64,000 bases of DNA from Draconibacterium sp. Its GTDB lineage: Bacteria > Bacteroidota > Bacteroidia > Bacteroidales > Prolixibacteraceae. The stretch's first letter is position 1; each line of letters starts with the position of its first letter. The stretch covers positions 1-64,000 of the forward strand of contig JADIYN010000044.1 of the NCBI GenBank assembly GCA_016705335.1, written 5' to 3'. The notes beneath the pieces were generated by a model. It was not told the origin of the DNA. It did no database searches and saw only the letters and a list, made by a program, of their open reading frames with translations. This document shows, one piece after another, positions 1 through 9,154 of the stretch. The position numbers and the translations under genes are program-made.

Positions 1-527
1 AATAATCCACGCCAAAACTCACGAAACAATGAAAAAGGCGGATTGGTTATGATGATATCGGCTTCGTCGCGCAGTTTTTTAATTTCAGTGCTTTTAAATC
101 GCCATCGCCTTTAAGTAATGCCATTCCAAATCGTTTACATCTATTTTGCCATCGCCCGATTTGTCGTGGTCGAGCGTAAAGATTTTGCCGTATTTGGTAG
201 TTTTCGCATAATCAAATTGCCGGGTCGTTTACTTCAAAAAGTGTTGGTTGGTAGCCACTTTTATATTTCTTACTATCGGCTGCGTAACTTGTACTGATTA
301 GTTTTTTTTTATACCAAACCGTTCAAAATTCTGGGCAAAAAATTTGTAAAGTTGCTCCACTTCGGGGTCGTCGCAGGGTAACAGGATTGTTTTCCTTTAA
401 AAACATCGGGGTTGTATTCTAAATATGCATTGATTTCTTTTTCAATATCGTGGTACTGTGTATAGAACTCGTCGTTTTTAGCACTTTTTGCATTTGTGAG
501 ATTGCTGTTTGATGATTTATTTGCCAT
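1..527 (-). pseudogene. EcoRI-like adenine-specific DNA methyltransferase, frameshifted and cut by the window edge
   Basis: Starting at 527 the minus strand reads MANKSSNSNL...NDEFYTQYHDIEKE, the usual N-terminus of Bacteroidota proteins annotated as EcoRI-type adenine methyltransferases. The frame breaks near 390-310. Further on, in changing frames, I can read a stretch with YGKIFTLDHDKSGDGKID and then ADIIITNPPFSLF at about 75-20. NPPF is the catalytic motif IV of N6-adenine methyltransferases. Indels near 380, 220 and 95 are needed to join the pieces, and the 3' part lies beyond base 1. No partner endonuclease is visible, so it may be an orphan methyltransferase. Whether it is a true pseudogene or an intact gene with base-calling errors cannot be decided here. 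Family assignment is firm, integrity is not. Confidence 0.75.
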
Positions 528-666
528 AATTTTCTGGTTAATTGCCTTTGTAATATTGATTTGGTTTCAATAATTGATGAGGGTTAAAAATAGAAATAAT
601 AATGGAATAAATGCCAATTAAACAGCAAGAGAACGACGGCAGATTTACATATTAAGCAGGTTCAGG

Positions 667-1051
667 GCTCGTCCCCCTTTGACTCGGATTAACTCAAAAA
701 AGCACGTTACCGTCCCTTCCAAGGGGAACCAAGGGGGATTAGAATGCCAGAACAAACGGTTTGAACTTGTAACACTTCAGAATCCCCCTTAATCCCTCCC
801 CGATAAACCGGGACAGGCTCTTTAATATTGAAGTTTATATTTTCAATTCGAGTTTAGCAATTAAGGGGGCTCGCATTTGAGCAACTGCACCACATATTAC
901 AAATACACCTCCATCTGAATTTAGTGAAAAAGGTAAAAAAAAACTTCAGCTCGTCCCCCTTTGACACGAATTAACTCAAAAAGCACTGGTATTTTTCAAA
1001 GAGCCTGTCCCGATTACCATCGGGAGGAATTAAAGGGGATTCGAAAGCCGG
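667..1051. repeat. Composite intergenic repeat with direct and inverted parts
   Basis: Two direct copies begin GCTCGTCCCCCTTTGAC at 667 and 949 and continue with similar TTAACTCAAAAA-GCAC sequence. Between them, 780-874 holds a unit containing CCCGATAAACCGGGACAGGCTC. The stretch 1001-1042 (GAGCCTGTCCCG...) is the near-perfect reverse complement of 780-822. The arrangement looks like remnants of small palindromic or MITE-like elements. There is no coding sequence between 540 and 1068. Confidence 0.7.
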
Positions 1052-1068
1052 AAATTTCTATGAATTTT

Positions 1069-1448
1069 TCAATTTTCCATTTTCCTTTTGTTGTTCGAGC
1101 ATTGAATTGCATAATCAATCTCGGCTACAACTTCATCAATCCGGTAAACTACAATACTCTCCGAAAACGGATTATAACATATCCCTGATTTTCAAGAAAC
1201 ATTTGTCGTTTAAAGTCTTCCTCGCTTTTGGCAAAATGAGAAGAACCATCGATTTCAATGATTAAATGCAACTTTCTGCATACAAAATCAACTATATAAT
1301 CACCTATTATAAATTGTCGGTTAAACTGATATGGCCAGTGTTGTTTAGCCTTTAGAACATCGCGCCAAAGTAGTGCTTCACCTTTTGTACCTGTTTTTCT
1401 CAGGTTACGCGCCAATGGTTTAAGATTTTTGTTGTAATTGTCTGACAT
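1069..1448 (-). CDS. DUF559 endonuclease-like protein (frameshifted near its C-terminus)
   Basis: The protein starts MSDNYNKNLKPLARNLRK and has the DUF559 pattern: TKGEALLWRDVL near residue 22, the basic QFNRQFIIGDYIVDF segment (D54), then IIEIDGSSHF (E65, D67). This is the PD-(D/E)XK-like arrangement of the family, which is related to very-short-patch repair nucleases. The uninterrupted frame stops at 1149 after RFRRVL. Adding one T to the TTTT run near 1165 restores FSESIVVYRIDEVV... to a stop at 1069, the expected C-terminal length. I therefore give the repaired span. Substrate and role are unknown; genes of this family often lie alone among intergenic repeats, as here. Confidence 0.75.
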
Positions 1449-1509
1449 TAATAATAATTTGCATAAAGTTAGGAAAATATGGTGATTACCTGAATTGAAA
1501 TCATTTCAG

Positions 1510-1601
1510 AGTCCCCTTAATCCTCCCGATAAACCGGGACAGGCTCTTTAATATTGAAATTTTTATTTCAATTCGGGTATAGCAATTAAAGGGGGACTCG
1601 C
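1510..1601. repeat. Second copy of the 92-95 bp intergenic repeat
   Basis: This matches 780-874 closely over its length: CCCCTTAATC, the CCCGATAAACCGGGACAGGCTC core, TTTAATATTGAA, then an ATTAAGGGGG-type end. Together with the copy at 780 it flanks the DUF559 gene in the same orientation. Confidence 0.75.
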
Positions 1602-1730
1602 TTCGAAGTTACTTTTCAATTCATTGCAATTTCTATAAACATGCCAACCCGCCGGGTTGGGAATTAACCGAATTATCCAGTGGTTAATTCCAAATCACCT
1701 GCTTAACTGATAAATAAAAAATTGCGCCAA

Positions 1731-1932
1731 CCTGAAAAGCATACTTTTTACCCTGCCGCAAGCCGCGGCAACCTGAAAAGGGAACTTTTTTGCCTGCAGC
1801 AAACCACGGCGACATGTAAAGGGAACTTTTTACCCTCCCGCTGACTGCGGCGACCTGAAAAGAATACTTTTTTGCTTCGCGCTGACTGCGGCGACCTGAA
1901 AAGGATACTTTTTGGGCTTCCGCTGAATGATT
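1731..1932. repeat. 41-bp tandem repeat array (four full units and one partial)
   Basis: Units start at 1731, 1772, 1813, 1854 and 1895, an exact 41-bp period. Each begins CCTGAAAAG (CATGTAAAG in the third), followed by four variable bases and CTTTTT, then a GC-rich half such as CCGCAAGCCGCGGC or CGCTGACTGCGGCG. Both halves can form hairpins: AAAAG-nnnn-CTTTT with the four loop bases changing (CATA, GGAA, GGAA, AATA, GATA), and a GC-rich stem. The array lies in the 690-bp gap before the DUF6261 gene. No ORF explains it. Confidence 0.85.
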
Positions 1933-2141
1933 CTAAATAAGCAGACTGTTTAACACCTTCAAACCGTTAAATTCATCATGAAATTTTATTCAGTAAAATA
2001 TAACCCGCCATATATAACCCCCTCATTTAAAGGGATAATTTTCAGAAAAAAAATACAATAATACTTATGATAATAAAAATAAATGAATAATTTAGAACCG
2101 AATTTCTAAACTAAAGTTCTTTAAACCCAAATTTTTTTACA

Positions 2142-2879
2142 ATGAATTACATTCTTGAACCTTTAACAATTTCGGCTTTGACGAATATGGAAGCCGGACA
2201 ATTGATGATTCGTCATCAGAACGATTTGAACACCATTGATCCCGCTTTACGGACAGATGTTCCTTACAACAGTTACATGGAAAGAATCGGTATCAAAACT
2301 GAGTTGTACTTTGCCGCGCTTGCGCAGGTACAAAAAAACGAAGAAACCGAGAAAATCCTGTTGGCCGACAAGGCACGGGACAAGGCGGTAAGTTCTTTCA
2401 ACCTTGCACTAAAACTTCATGCATCGGCCGAAGATCCCACAGAAGTGGAAGCCAGCCGCAGCCTGAGAATTTTATTTGACACGTTTAAAAACATTGCCAA
2501 ATTGAACTACGAAGCCGAATCGCTGGCCATCGACAAACTTGTAAACGATTTAAACAGCGAAGCCTACAGCGAAAAAATCGCCTACCTGCACATGAACAAG
2601 TATGTTACCCGCTTATCAGAGACAAATGATATTTTTAAGAATTTGTTTGGCGGACGAATGGTGGGAACAGCAATGACTGAAAGCTACGACATGAAAACCA
2701 TCCGCAAAGAAATGCAGGTGCTTTATACCGATTTCGTAGAGTATGTATTTGCAATGGCAAAGGCAACCGAAAGCCAGCTTTTTATTACTGCCCTTAACCT
2801 GCTTAACGCCGCCCGTAAATACTATAACGACCAAATGTTAAGCAAATCAGCTCCCAAACCCGAAACCCCGGTTGATTAA
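2142..2879 (+). CDS. DUF6261 family protein
   Basis: A 245-residue protein without signal peptide or membrane segment, predicted largely helical, with the start MNYILEPLTISALTNMEAGQ and a C-terminal tail KPETPVD. The pattern (LNTIDPAL, then a YNSYMERI segment, then LFGGRMVGTAMTESYDMKTIRK) fits the Bacteroidota DUF6261 family, which has no established function. It is monocistronic, with a terminator directly downstream. The assignment rests on overall recognition of the family, not on a diagnostic motif. Confidence 0.7.
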   Translation: MNYILEPLTISALTNMEAGQLMIRHQNDLNTIDPALRTDVPYNSYMERIGIKTELYFAALAQVQKNEETEKILLADKARDKAVSSFNLALKLHASAEDPTEVEASRSLRILFDTFKNIAKLNYEAESLAIDKLVNDLNSEAYSEKIAYLHMNKYVTRLSETNDIFKNLFGGRMVGTAMTESYDMKTIRKEMQVLYTDFVEYVFAMAKATESQLFITALNLLNAARKYYNDQMLSKSAPKPETPVD

Positions 2880-2907
2880 GAAATAATATTGGTGGGGATT
2901 GTAAATT

Positions 2908-2957
2908 AACCCGTTGGTATTTTGCATGCAAAATGACCGGCGGGTTTTATTTTTTAA
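2908..2957 (+). terminator. Rho-independent terminator after the DUF6261 gene
   Basis: AACCCG at 2908-2913 pairs with CGGGTT at 2941-2946. The loop contains the palindrome ATTTTGCATGCAAAAT, and TTATTTTTT follows. Confidence 0.7.
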
Positions 2958-3004
2958 ATGTTTTTGCATCAATAAACAGTTGTGCGGCAACGATAATGCC
3001 TTGT

Positions 3005-6000
3005 TTAAATTCTGGTGCGGTTCATTATTTTTTTTATTTTTTCTTTAAGCTCTTCGGAGTTAATGGGTTTTGTTATGTAATCATCAAAAGTCTCACTGAA
3101 TCTTTTTTTCTCTTCATTAAGCGCAAAAGCCGTTTGAGCGATAATTGGCAAACCTGGCCTGAAATCTTTTATAATTTGCGCTGCAATGTGTCCATCAATT
3201 ACAGGTAAATTAATATCCATTAAAACAAGATCAATTTGCTGATGTTGTCTGCACATTTCCACTGCTTCGCCCCCGTTTTTTGCTACTAGTATTTTCACAT
3301 TGCACGATTTCAGTATATGTTTTAAATAAAACAGTGAAGTTTCGTCATCTTCCGCAACCAGCACAGTAATATCAGTATTATTATCAGCAATAATTTCAGG
3401 TTTAACCTTAATTTGATCAGAATCGCTTTCGGGTTTCAATTTAACTGGTAAAGTAAAATAAAAACATGTACCCTCTCCTGGTTTCGACTCAATCCAGATT
3501 TCTCCGCCAAGCATTTCAATATATGCTTTTGAAATAGCCAGGCCCAACCCTGCCCCTTCGTAAACGCTTGTCATGCCTGAATTAGCCTGAACAAATCGTT
3601 CGAAAATGGTTTTCTGTTTATGCTCAGGAACTCCAATCCCTGTATCTTTAATATAAAAAACAAGCACAGCTTCTTCGATCCGATATCCAAATTCAATGGA
3701 ACCGTGTTTTGTAAACTTGAGGGAATTCTTAATTAAATTGGTAAGTATGGCGTATAACTTTTCCCTGTCGGTATTAATATTTGATTCTTCGTTGCGAAGA
3801 GGATGGTTTACAATTAGCTTCAGCCCTTTTTGTTTTGCTTCGAGTTTAAAGAAATTGTGTAAAAAATCCAGTTGATCATTAATGTTTGTTTCCGAAAAAC
3901 GAACATCCATCTGACCAGATTCAATTTTTGAGATACTGATAAGGTCGTTGATAATACTCAACATTCTTTCTCCGCTTTTCTCAATTATATCAATAAACAT
4001 TTGCTGCTCTTCGCCTGTAAGTTTAGGTTCTTTGAGAAGTTCGGCAAAACCAAGTATGCCGTTCATTGGTGTGCGTATTTCATGGCTCATATTGGCCAGG
4101 AATGCTGATTTCAAACGGTCGCTTTCTTCTGCCTTGTCCTTTGCCGCAACTAAATCAGCAATCATTTTATTTCTTTCAATAACCAGCGACAATTCGTGAG
4201 CTATCAAAATTAAAAGTCTTATTGTAGCTAAATCGTAAGCATTTTCGTCAGTATAGCTTTGCACAACCAAAACTCCAATTGATTTCTCCCCGCTCAAAAG
4301 TGGGACACCCAACCAGCAGGCTGCCGGTGAACCAAGTAATTCAATATTATTTTCGGCGGCAAATTGTGCTTCCTCCCGGCTGTTTAGCAAAAGCGGTTTC
4401 CCAAGTTTCAGTACCTGACCTGATAATGACTTACTTGCATCCCATTCTAAAAAATCATCTTTTTCATCTTCAAATATTACTTTTCGCAGCGTATCAGATT
4501 CAGGTTTGTAAAGTGCCACGGAAAAAGTTAGTTACATCGATTACTTTGCCCAGTTCATTTCTAACGATAAAAAGCAATTCCTCAATTGATTTGTCAAGCA
4601 AATCGGAACCTGTAATTTCGTGTAAAATCTGCTGAATATTTTCATCCCGTTTACGTTGGGTGATATCATTCAAAATTAGCACAGCGCCTGTAATTTCAAC
4701 TTCCGAGTCTAAAATCGGGTCAACAATAATTTCGCAAATTCTGCCATTTATTTCTATTTCCGAGGTTTCACAGGTTTTGCTGGTTTTCATCCGTTCAAAC
4801 GGAGTTTTATTATCAGAAAACATTTTATCCTGAAATAACAAATAAAAGGTTCTCCCAATCAGATCCGTCTCATTTGAGTTTAAGAATTTTCGAAAAGCAG
4901 CGTTTATTTGTATAATTTTCTGGTTTGAGTCAAGCAACGCAATTCCGTTGTGCATTGCCTGAAACGTTTTGTTCCAGTTATCAAATGCAGTTTGCATTTC
5001 TTTTTCCGACTTTTTCTTTCGCTTATATCACGGGCAATCCCTAAAATTTTTGTTTGACCACCCATTTGAACACGATATGTTGTAATTTCAGCAGTAACCA
5101 TTGACCCGTCTTTTTTGATGAGCACGTATTCTTCAGGGCCATTTGATTTTCCAATTTCACTGTTCGAAAGCAACTTTGCAGCTTTAAGCAAATCTTTTTC
5201 GGGCAATATATTTAAATCGAAAAAGCTTTTCCCAACCAATTCCATCTTATCGTAACCCAATAACTTTTCAGAAGCAATATTTCCGTCAAGAATTACACCC
5301 GTCAAATCAATCATAAAATAGGCTTCCGGCGCAAAATTGAATAATACTTTCAGTCTTTCTTCCGAACTTTTGAGTGTTTCTTCGGCACGGCGACGCTCGG
5401 TATTATCAATAGTATATCCGGCCAAATAAGCAGGTTTGCCATCTATTATTATCGGGAACTTAATTGTTGTATAGCATCTTCCGTTAAATTCCTCGTCAAC
5501 AACTTTTAATTTGCCTTCCCGCAATACTTTCATATCATCAGCGATCATTTTTTTAGCCAAATCCGAAGGGAAAAGTTCATCCATTGATTTTCCGATAATC
5601 TGGTCAAGAGGCAGGCCAAGCAAGTTCTCGTAGTTCTTGCTCAATTGAATTGCTTTAATATCGGTGTCTTTAAAAAACACATAAACCGGGCTGTTTTCCA
5701 TGAAATGCCGAAAAATTTCATCTCTTTCCTTCAGGCTTTTTTCAGCTTGTTTTTGTTCGGTTATATCCCGAAATTCTGTTGTTCTTACAATTTTACCTTT
5801 GTAAGGTACATTTCTTGCTTCAAGTCGAACCGGAAATTCTTCTCCATTTTTACGCTTACCAATTGTTTCGTATGGTTTTTCATCTCCATTCAACATTTTG
5901 CTTCTTGCTATTTCATAAGAATTTTCAGCAAAAAGAACAGTCCCATCCATTCCAATTAATTCTTCAGGAGAATATCCGGTCATAATTGCCAGGCCCTGGT

Positions 6001-6597
6001 TACACTCTAAAATTTTACCACTGTCATGAATGGCAATTCCCCCAAACGAAGCATTGTGAAGTGCTTTAAAACGTGTTTCACTTTCAAGCAAAGCCTCTTC
6101 TGTTCGCCTTCTTTCGCTAATGTCTTTTCCGAAAATGACGCCCCAGCGACCTTTCCATCATATATAATCGGATTCATGGAAACCTCTATGTAAACAGAAC
6201 TGTTGTCAATTTCAATTTTATCGGTAAAAACAAAATGTTCGTTATTGAATGCCCTGTCGTAGCGCTCTTTCCATATTGACCTTAAATGTTGAGGTAGTGA
6301 ATTAAGAATGTTTACACCTTCTTTTAATTGAACTCCGAATTTTTGCTGAAAAGAAGTTGCAAATACTTCGTTTATGTATTGGATGTTGTAGTTTAAGTCG
6401 ATAGACCAGACACTTTCAGGTGAGTTTTCGATAATAGCCTTTATGTTGGCCTGATTTTCCTGCAGTGTCCTTTCCGTTTGCCGGCTTTCCTCAATTTTAT
6501 TATGATACAACTGTTCAATTGCATCATACTTAATCTTCAATTCATTTAACTCGTGCAGGAGTTCCTGCTTTGATTTTTCATGAATTTTATTGTTCAT
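3005..6597 (-). CDS. Hybrid sensor histidine kinase/response regulator with five PAS domains and a GAF domain (frameshifted)
   Basis: Read on the minus strand with three one-base repairs (near 6140 in a G run, near 5020 and near 4515), this is one protein of about 1,197 codons. The order is a short coiled N-terminus, five PAS domains (IKAIIENSPESVWSID, RFKALHNASFGGIAI, IFRHFMENSPVYVFF, RLKVLFNFAPEAYF, TFQAMHNGIALLDS), a GAF domain (SIEELLFIVRNELGKVIDV to HELSLVIER), HisKA with the phosphorylated His in NMSHEIRTPMNGI, HATPase with DTGIGVPEHKQKTIFERF and GAGLGLAISKAYIEMLGG, and a C-terminal receiver (EDDE acidic pair, LMDINLP phospho-acceptor, TKP lysine). There are no membrane helices, so sensing is cytoplasmic. 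Joining text across each break reads as normal family sequence, so I treat the breaks as sequence errors. No dedicated output regulator lies next to it. Confidence 0.85.
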
Positions 6598-6801
6598 AAT
6601 CTGTATTTAATATTCTCGTGGTTTGTAAATCAAATAAAAAATGCTGAAAGTACTATTTTTAAAAAGATACAATTTAACTATAAATTATCGGGAGAAATTC
6701 AAAGTTTGAACAGTAAGAAAACTATTCGTTTTGAAAAAAATGAAATTAAGGATCAGCAAAATTATATGAACAGGAGAATTATTGGATTGACTAAAATGGA
6801 T

Positions 6802-7440
6802 TTAGAATTTAAACCCATAATCAATTCCTAAAATATGAATTGAATTACGCGTAGAATAATAGTCCTGGTTGCGGTAATAAATTCCGATCTCGTGGTGTTT
6901 TGATAATTCGCGTGAAATGCCAATATCAAAACGGCCTTTATACAATTCGTTATTTTTCAGATTGTAATAAAGCTCATAGCAAACGTACGGATTGATTTTT
7001 ACTTTCTTAATATTGTATTTCAACTTGGCCCGGGGCCTGAAATAAACTGTTTCCCAGGGAATGTCGCCTGCATCATATTCATTGGTGAAACGCAATCTCA
7101 ATGCGCCGTCAAACCTTTTATAATCGGTTTTTCCTGTTGCATCAAACACAAAATTATTTGATACTTCATTTCCCTTTTCTTTAACATTTGTATTGTAACG
7201 ATAGGAAACTGACAAATCCAAAAACTTAATGGGTTCGTAGCCCAATTTTCCCTCAAAAATGTACTCATCAACAGTAAAATCATCCTGAAGCCGGATCTCA
7301 GGTATGATGCTAAATTCAAAATCCTTTAAAAATTTCTTTGTGAATGTTAATTCAATCCATGTCCCAAATTTTTCGGTATTTGCAAGAATTGAAGTGTAGC
7401 CTGCACAAATGGCAACTATAAGGAGAAATAGCCGTTTCAT
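6802..7440 (-). CDS. DUF2490 domain outer-membrane-type protein
   Basis: A 212-residue protein with an N-terminal signal peptide (MKRLFLLIVAICAGYTSILA) and alternating beta-strand sequence rich in aromatic residues, ending ILGIDYGFKF, as expected for a small outer-membrane barrel. The length and pattern match DUF2490. It starts 5 bp after the DUF4956 gene and belongs to the same operon with the VTC gene. Its role is unknown; the cluster suggests a surface or export component. Confidence 0.75.
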   Translation of the reverse strand: MKRLFLLIVAICAGYTSILANTEKFGTWIELTFTKKFLKDFEFSIIPEIRLQDDFTVDEYIFEGKLGYEPIKFLDLSVSYRYNTNVKEKGNEVSNNFVFDATGKTDYKRFDGALRLRFTNEYDAGDIPWETVYFRPRAKLKYNIKKVKINPYVCYELYYNLKNNELYKGRFDIGISRELSKHHEIGIYYRNQDYYSTRNSIHILGIDYGFKF

Positions 7441-7445
7441 TAATT

Positions 7446-8072
7446 TTATATTTTTTTCTTTGAACTATTAACATCAAAAAAGATGGTAATCCTGGCAACA
7501 TCCCTCAAAAAATCAATTTTATCAATCTGGTATCTTTTAATTTTGATTCCGGTTCTGTTCTCCAAATCCTTTAACAGCTCCACTTCCTTATCTTTATGAA
7601 TATTTTCAATGTTTTCATAAATAACCTGAAGTGAATCTTCCTGGCGCATTAAAAGAACTTTTTCGAGCGCCCCGAGTGTGCCAATCAGCAGAATGTTCAC
7701 AAGTGCAAGTCCAAAATATCCGACATGATCTTCTGACAAAGCATTGATTACAGAAACGGCTATGATAACAAAAAGATATGTCATCTCCTTAGGTGGAATT
7801 GCATCTGTACGATATCGAATAATTCCAAAAATTGCAAACAATCCAAGTGCAAAACCAAGTTCAAGCGTAACGCTTTCGAGTAAAAAAACGAGTAAAAATA
7901 CAGCTATGCTAATTGCAAAATAGCTAAAGTAAAACTCTTTGCGTTTGCTTATTCTCGAATACAGTATTACAACAAAAGTAGCAGCAACGGCATTAAAACC
8001 AAACCGTATCAACAAACTCCAGAACTCTGTCATTTGCTCTGAAAAACTTCCCATTATATTTAATAGCTCCAT
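7446..8072 (-). CDS. DUF4956 integral membrane protein
   Basis: 208 residues with about five membrane helices: LLIRFGFNAVAATFVVILY, YFSYFAISIAVFLLVFLLE, LELGFALGLFAIFGIIRY, MTYLFVIIAVSVINAL and FGLALVNILLIGTLGAL. A cytoplasmic C-terminal domain of about 70 residues follows. GFALGLFAIFGIIRYRTDAIPPKEMTYLF is the characteristic DUF4956 core. It lies 8 bp from the VTC-domain gene, a common pairing in bacteria, and probably works with it at the membrane. Confidence 0.85.
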   Translation of the reverse strand: MELLNIMGSFSEQMTEFWSLLIRFGFNAVAATFVVILYSRISKRKEFYFSYFAISIAVFLLVFLLESVTLELGFALGLFAIFGIIRYRTDAIPPKEMTYLFVIIAVSVINALSEDHVGYFGLALVNILLIGTLGALEKVLLMRQEDSLQVIYENIENIHKDKEVELLKDLENRTGIKIKRYQIDKIDFLRDVARITIFFDVNSSKKKI

Positions 8073-8080
8073 TTTTAGTT

Positions 8081-8830
8081 TTAGTTTATTTTTTTAGTTA
8101 TAAAATTGAGTCGCCGTTTAAAAGCGTTTTGTTTTAGTTTTTGGTCAAGTATCGCTCTTCCCGTACAATATTTCGAGAGTCCCTTTTGTCTGATGTTCAG
8201 ATTTCTTAAAATTGATACAATAGGTGAAAGTTTTAAACTCCTGCCTCTTTTCACCTCAAAAATGACAAGATTCTCGATTTTGGATTTGCCATTTTCGTCC
8301 CAGAATTCCGGGTTGATATCAATTGTACATCTATCGAGTTTTTGTTTGTGGATAAGCGTTATACGTTTAAATTTATTGTTTAAGCTTGGGTGAAGGTCTT
8401 CTCCTTTAAACGGGGTTTTATTGTCTATAAAATCAAGTTCAGGTTGAATAAAATCAGTGGCGCCGGAATTTGTCTCAATACGTGTTTTTACTGTTCTTTT
8501 TTTGTTTGTTTTAAACTTTACCTCCAAAAAACTATCGTTGGTTGAAACATAGTTGCGTTGCCTTATTTTTACCCGGTTTAGTTTTTGGTTATGGTGTTTA
8601 ATATACATCAAACTATCAGGAGTATCAAAATAAGTTGTTTGATAATCCATCACCCGTTGTCCGTTTATTTCAAGAATATCATAATCATCAAGGGCATTTT
8701 CAAGTAAAGCCCCCAGTTTCGAAATATGAAACCAATATTTCCTGTCAATTCGGCTCATTAGTTTTACTTCGTTAATTTCATCTAACGAAACAGAAGAAAA
8801 GTTTGAAACTATGTCATTGATTTCTTTCAA
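8081..8830 (-). CDS. VTC-domain polyphosphate polymerase-like protein
   Basis: 249 residues with the VTC tunnel-fold signatures: MSRIDRKYWF near residue 24, TTYFDTPDSLMY, KLNRVKIRQRNY, FLEVKFKTNKKRTVKTRI, ITLIHKQKLDRCTIDI, LVIFEVKRG and the terminal SKYCTGRAIL. In eukaryotic VTC4 this domain polymerises polyphosphate from ATP on divalent metal. The bacterial members share the basic and acidic channel residues, but their product is largely untested. It is first in the operon with the DUF4956 and DUF2490 genes. Confidence 0.85.
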   Translation of the reverse strand: MKEINDIVSNFSSVSLDEINEVKLMSRIDRKYWFHISKLGALLENALDDYDILEINGQRVMDYQTTYFDTPDSLMYIKHHNQKLNRVKIRQRNYVSTNDSFLEVKFKTNKKRTVKTRIETNSGATDFIQPELDFIDNKTPFKGEDLHPSLNNKFKRITLIHKQKLDRCTIDINPEFWDENGKSKIENLVIFEVKRGRSLKLSPIVSILRNLNIRQKGLSKYCTGRAILDQKLKQNAFKRRLNFITKKIN

Positions 8831-9154
8831 AACGGCTGGCTGGTTTAATTTTTTCAGGGCACAATATTATCGAATTTTATTAAGAAAATGTTACATTTTG
8901 GGGTTTAAATAGTAAATAACTGTAAGGTTTTTCGCCATTCCATAATAAATTGAAGTTTTATAATCGTTGCTTTTAACCTAAGTATTTTACCTGATTTATG
9001 TGTTAAAAACTTGATAAACCAAAAGTTAAAACACCTAATTTCTGTTTTTATCAACTTTCGTTTTTTTCATTATGAATATTTATCCAAAAGGGATTATCTG
9101 AAACCTGAATCTGATTGTAAATATATTCTTTTCCAATTCAGTAATACAAACACT
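8831..9154. other. Intergenic gap, no gene seen
   Basis: An AT-rich stretch between the end of gldB and the start of the VTC operon. It must contain the VTC operon promoter on the minus strand, but I find no convincing TAnnTTTG box. No hairpin with a T-run and no ORF of note is present. Confidence 0.5.

Noticed and set aside
961..1188. Plus-strand 75-residue ORF
   Set aside because: It overlaps the repaired 3' end of the DUF559 gene on the other strand and an intergenic repeat; no protein-like pattern.
1731..1932. CRISPR array
   Set aside because: The 41-bp units are contiguous with no unique spacers of constant length, and no cas genes are present.
6580..6831. Plus-strand 83-residue ORF between the histidine kinase and DUF2490 genes
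   Set aside because: It is AT-rich, overlaps the ends of both genes on the opposite strand and has no recognisable motif.
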